From Actinomycetes bacterium (GTDB lineage: Bacteria; Actinomycetota; Actinomycetes; Actinomycetales; Actinomycetaceae): a stretch of 6,733 nucleotides of DNA. Each line of letters starts with the position of its first letter. The stretch's first letter is position 1. Below the pieces are notes generated by a model. The model ran no database searches. It saw only the letters and a program-made list of their open reading frames with translations, and had not been told where the DNA came from. The stretch spans positions 1 through 6,733 of the forward strand of contig JAFAAX010000124.1 of assembly GCA_023426345.1 (NCBI GenBank), given 5' to 3'. Shown in pieces: positions 5,735 through 6,733 of this stretch. The position numbers and the translations under genes are program-made.

Positions 5735-6541
5735 ATGACCGGTTCCGCCGCCTCGTCGGCCGCCTCCACCGTCATCGCCGCCCGCACTCCGGCGCCCCCG
5801 CTGCGCGGTGCGGGCCGCCTCGCCTGGACCTCGTTCTGGAAGCTGTTGACGAACCCGTTCTCGCTCTCGTTCGCGATCGCCCTGCCGATCTTCATGTACC
5901 TGATGTTCGGCGCGAACCAGGAGTACTCCGGCTACTCCGTCGGACACGCGAACGTCGCCGCGACCGTCCTGGTCTCGATGGCCGTGTACGGGGCGGTGAT
6001 GACGACCTCGTCGGCCGGCGCGAACGTCTCGCTCGAGCGGACCTCGGGGGTCACCCGGCTGTTCGCGCTCACCCCTCTGAGTCCGGCCGCCCAGATCCTG
6101 GCCCGCGTCGTCGCCAGCCTGGGCGTGTCGGCCGTGGTCATCGCCGTCACCTACGTGGTCGGCGCGGCCACGGGCGCGCAGATGGACGGCCCCGTGTGGG
6201 CGCTGTCGGCGGTGCTCCTGGTCGTCCTGTCGATCCTGCCCGCCGCCCTGGGCCTGGCCGCCGGGTTCGCGGTCCGCTCCGACGGCGCGTTCGCGGCCAC
6301 CTCGATCGTCACCGTGCTGTGCTCGTTCCTGTCGGGCATGTTCATCCCGCTGGACCAGATGGGCGCGTTCTTCCAGCACATGGCGCCGTGGACGCCCCTG
6401 TACGGCATCGTCCAGCTCGTTCAGATGCCCCTGGTCGGATGGGAGTCCTTCCAGTGGTCGTGGGTCCTCAACTACCTCGTGTGGACGGCCGCCTTCGCCG
6501 TGGTCGCCGTGTGGGGCCAGCGCCGCGACACCGGGCGCTGA
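5735..6541 (+). CDS. ABC-2 type transporter permease
   Basis: This is the membrane subunit that pairs with the ATPase encoded 103 bp upstream to form an ABC-2 exporter. The 268-residue product has a short Ala/Ser/Pro-rich cytoplasmic N-terminus, an amphipathic lead-in (RLAWTSFWKLLTNP, about 28-41) and six membrane segments near 42-59, 73-91, 122-144, 154-178, 187-206 and 243-261. The ERTSGVTRLFALTPLSP stretch (101-117) matches the family's cytoplasmic coupling region ('ER..Gtl..L..tPls'). The FLSGMFIPLDQM segment (198-209) with a following helical HMAPWTPLYG (215-224) is the usual region before the last helix of ABC-2 permeases. Length is normal for the family. The start is fixed by AAGGAAGGA 8 bases upstream. 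Because a repeat-rich 103 bp separates it from its ATPase, it may have its own level of control. The substrate is unknown. Confidence 0.93.
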   Translation: MTGSAASSAASTVIAARTPAPPLRGAGRLAWTSFWKLLTNPFSLSFAIALPIFMYLMFGANQEYSGYSVGHANVAATVLVSMAVYGAVMTTSSAGANVSLERTSGVTRLFALTPLSPAAQILARVVASLGVSAVVIAVTYVVGAATGAQMDGPVWALSAVLLVVLSILPAALGLAAGFAVRSDGAFAATSIVTVLCSFLSGMFIPLDQMGAFFQHMAPWTPLYGIVQLVQMPLVGWESFQWSWVLNYLVWTAAFAVVAVWGQRRDTGR

Positions 6542-6545
6542 GGGG

Positions 6546-6603
6546 CCGAACCTCGGGGGAGCACTTGGGCGAACCCCGGGGAGTGGAAGAAGGAGAGGTT
6601 CGG
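6546..6603 (+). promoter_or_regulatory. Long inverted repeat with repeated CGAAC motifs before the next gene
   Basis: CCGAACCTC (6546-6554) is matched by its exact reverse complement GAGGTTCGG (6595-6603), 40 bases away. Inside, CGGGG (6554-6558) can pair with CCCCG (6574-6578) as a competing or nested stem. A direct repeat is superimposed: CGAACCTCGGGGGAG (6547-6561) and CGAACCCCGGGGAG (6570-6583). The 3' arm abuts the SD AAGGAG (6590-6595) of the gene starting at 6607, so folding would hinder translation of that gene. Alternatively the three CGAAC-type units are protein-binding sites. Confidence 0.55.
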
Positions 6604-6606
6604 ATC

Positions 6607-6733
6607 ATGATCGAGCAGTCCCGGGTCGACGAGGGCGCCCTCGTCCCCGGACCGGAGGACGCCGGCGGCGCCGGGCACGCAGGCGGCGCCGGGCCTGCGC
6701 GCCCGGAGTCCCCGTCCGTCCCCATCCCCGCCC
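6607..6733 (+). CDS. Start of an unidentified gene (N-terminal 42 residues only)
   Basis: An ATG at 6607 follows AAGGAG (6590-6595) by 11 bases, and the frame stays open to the window edge. The 42 visible residues are low-complexity and hydrophilic (MIEQSRVDEGALVPG, then Gly/Ala/Pro-rich), with no signal peptide or membrane segment. A 13-bp unit GGCGGCGCCGGGC occurs at 6664-6676 and 6682-6694, giving an in-frame six-residue repeat GGAGHA/GGAGPA. I do not recognise the product. Its place after an ABC-2 exporter, 65 bp downstream on the same strand, makes a second transporter subunit or a two-component sensor/regulator reasonable guesses, since disordered N-termini are common in actinobacterial sensor kinases, but nothing in the visible part shows either. 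Confidence 0.6.
   Translation, partial: MIEQSRVDEGALVPGPEDAGGAGHAGGAGPARPESPSVPIPA

Noticed and set aside
5714..6379. Antisense open frame of 221 codons over the permease gene
   Set aside because: It is dominated by Arg, Gly, Asp and His, with no domain or SD, and mirrors a strongly supported ABC-2 permease.

Overview
The window is about 6.7 kb of very GC-rich DNA with GTG as well as ATG starts, good Shine-Dalgarno (SD) sites at some genes and leaderless-looking promoters at others. This fits a high-GC actinobacterium. A member of the Actinomycetaceae or a relative is my guess from style only; nothing here identifies the genus. No tRNA, rRNA, CRISPR, insertion sequence or integrase was seen, and the longest stretch without a gene is about 220 bases.

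Layout. (1) Positions 2-691, + strand: the end of gcvT followed by complete gcvH, two parts of the glycine cleavage system. (2) Positions 699-4371: a membrane-anchored alpha/beta-hydrolase (esterase D type) on the - strand, convergent with gcvH and separated from it by only 7 bp. It is divergent, across a 53-bp gap, from a two-gene operon. That operon encodes an MprF/DUF2156-type aminoacyl-tRNA:lipid aminoacyltransferase and, with a 4-bp GTGA stop/start overlap, a small DMT-like multi-spanning membrane protein. (3) Positions 4372-4590: a gap with a hairpin, a 15-bp tandem repeat, a palindrome and a leaderless-type promoter. (4) Positions 4591-6541: an ABC-2 exporter, ATPase then permease, separated by 103 bp holding three 22-bp tandem repeats and a hairpin over the permease SD. 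(5) Positions 6542-6733: a gap with a long inverted repeat, then the start of an unidentified gene.

How the genes may work together. The most interesting reading is that 699-4371 is a membrane-lipid aminoacylation module. The DUF2156 enzyme would add an amino acid from an aminoacyl-tRNA to a membrane lipid in the cytoplasm. The DMT-like protein would be a candidate for moving the product across the membrane. The divergent, outward-facing esterase would be a candidate for hydrolysing it. Synthase/hydrolase pairs are established for alanyl-phosphatidylglycerol in Pseudomonas and reported in Corynebacterium; the flippase role of the third gene is inference. The neighbouring ABC exporter may be a separate transport unit. 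Its gaps share a CCGAAC-YC-GGG-like motif that may be an operator.
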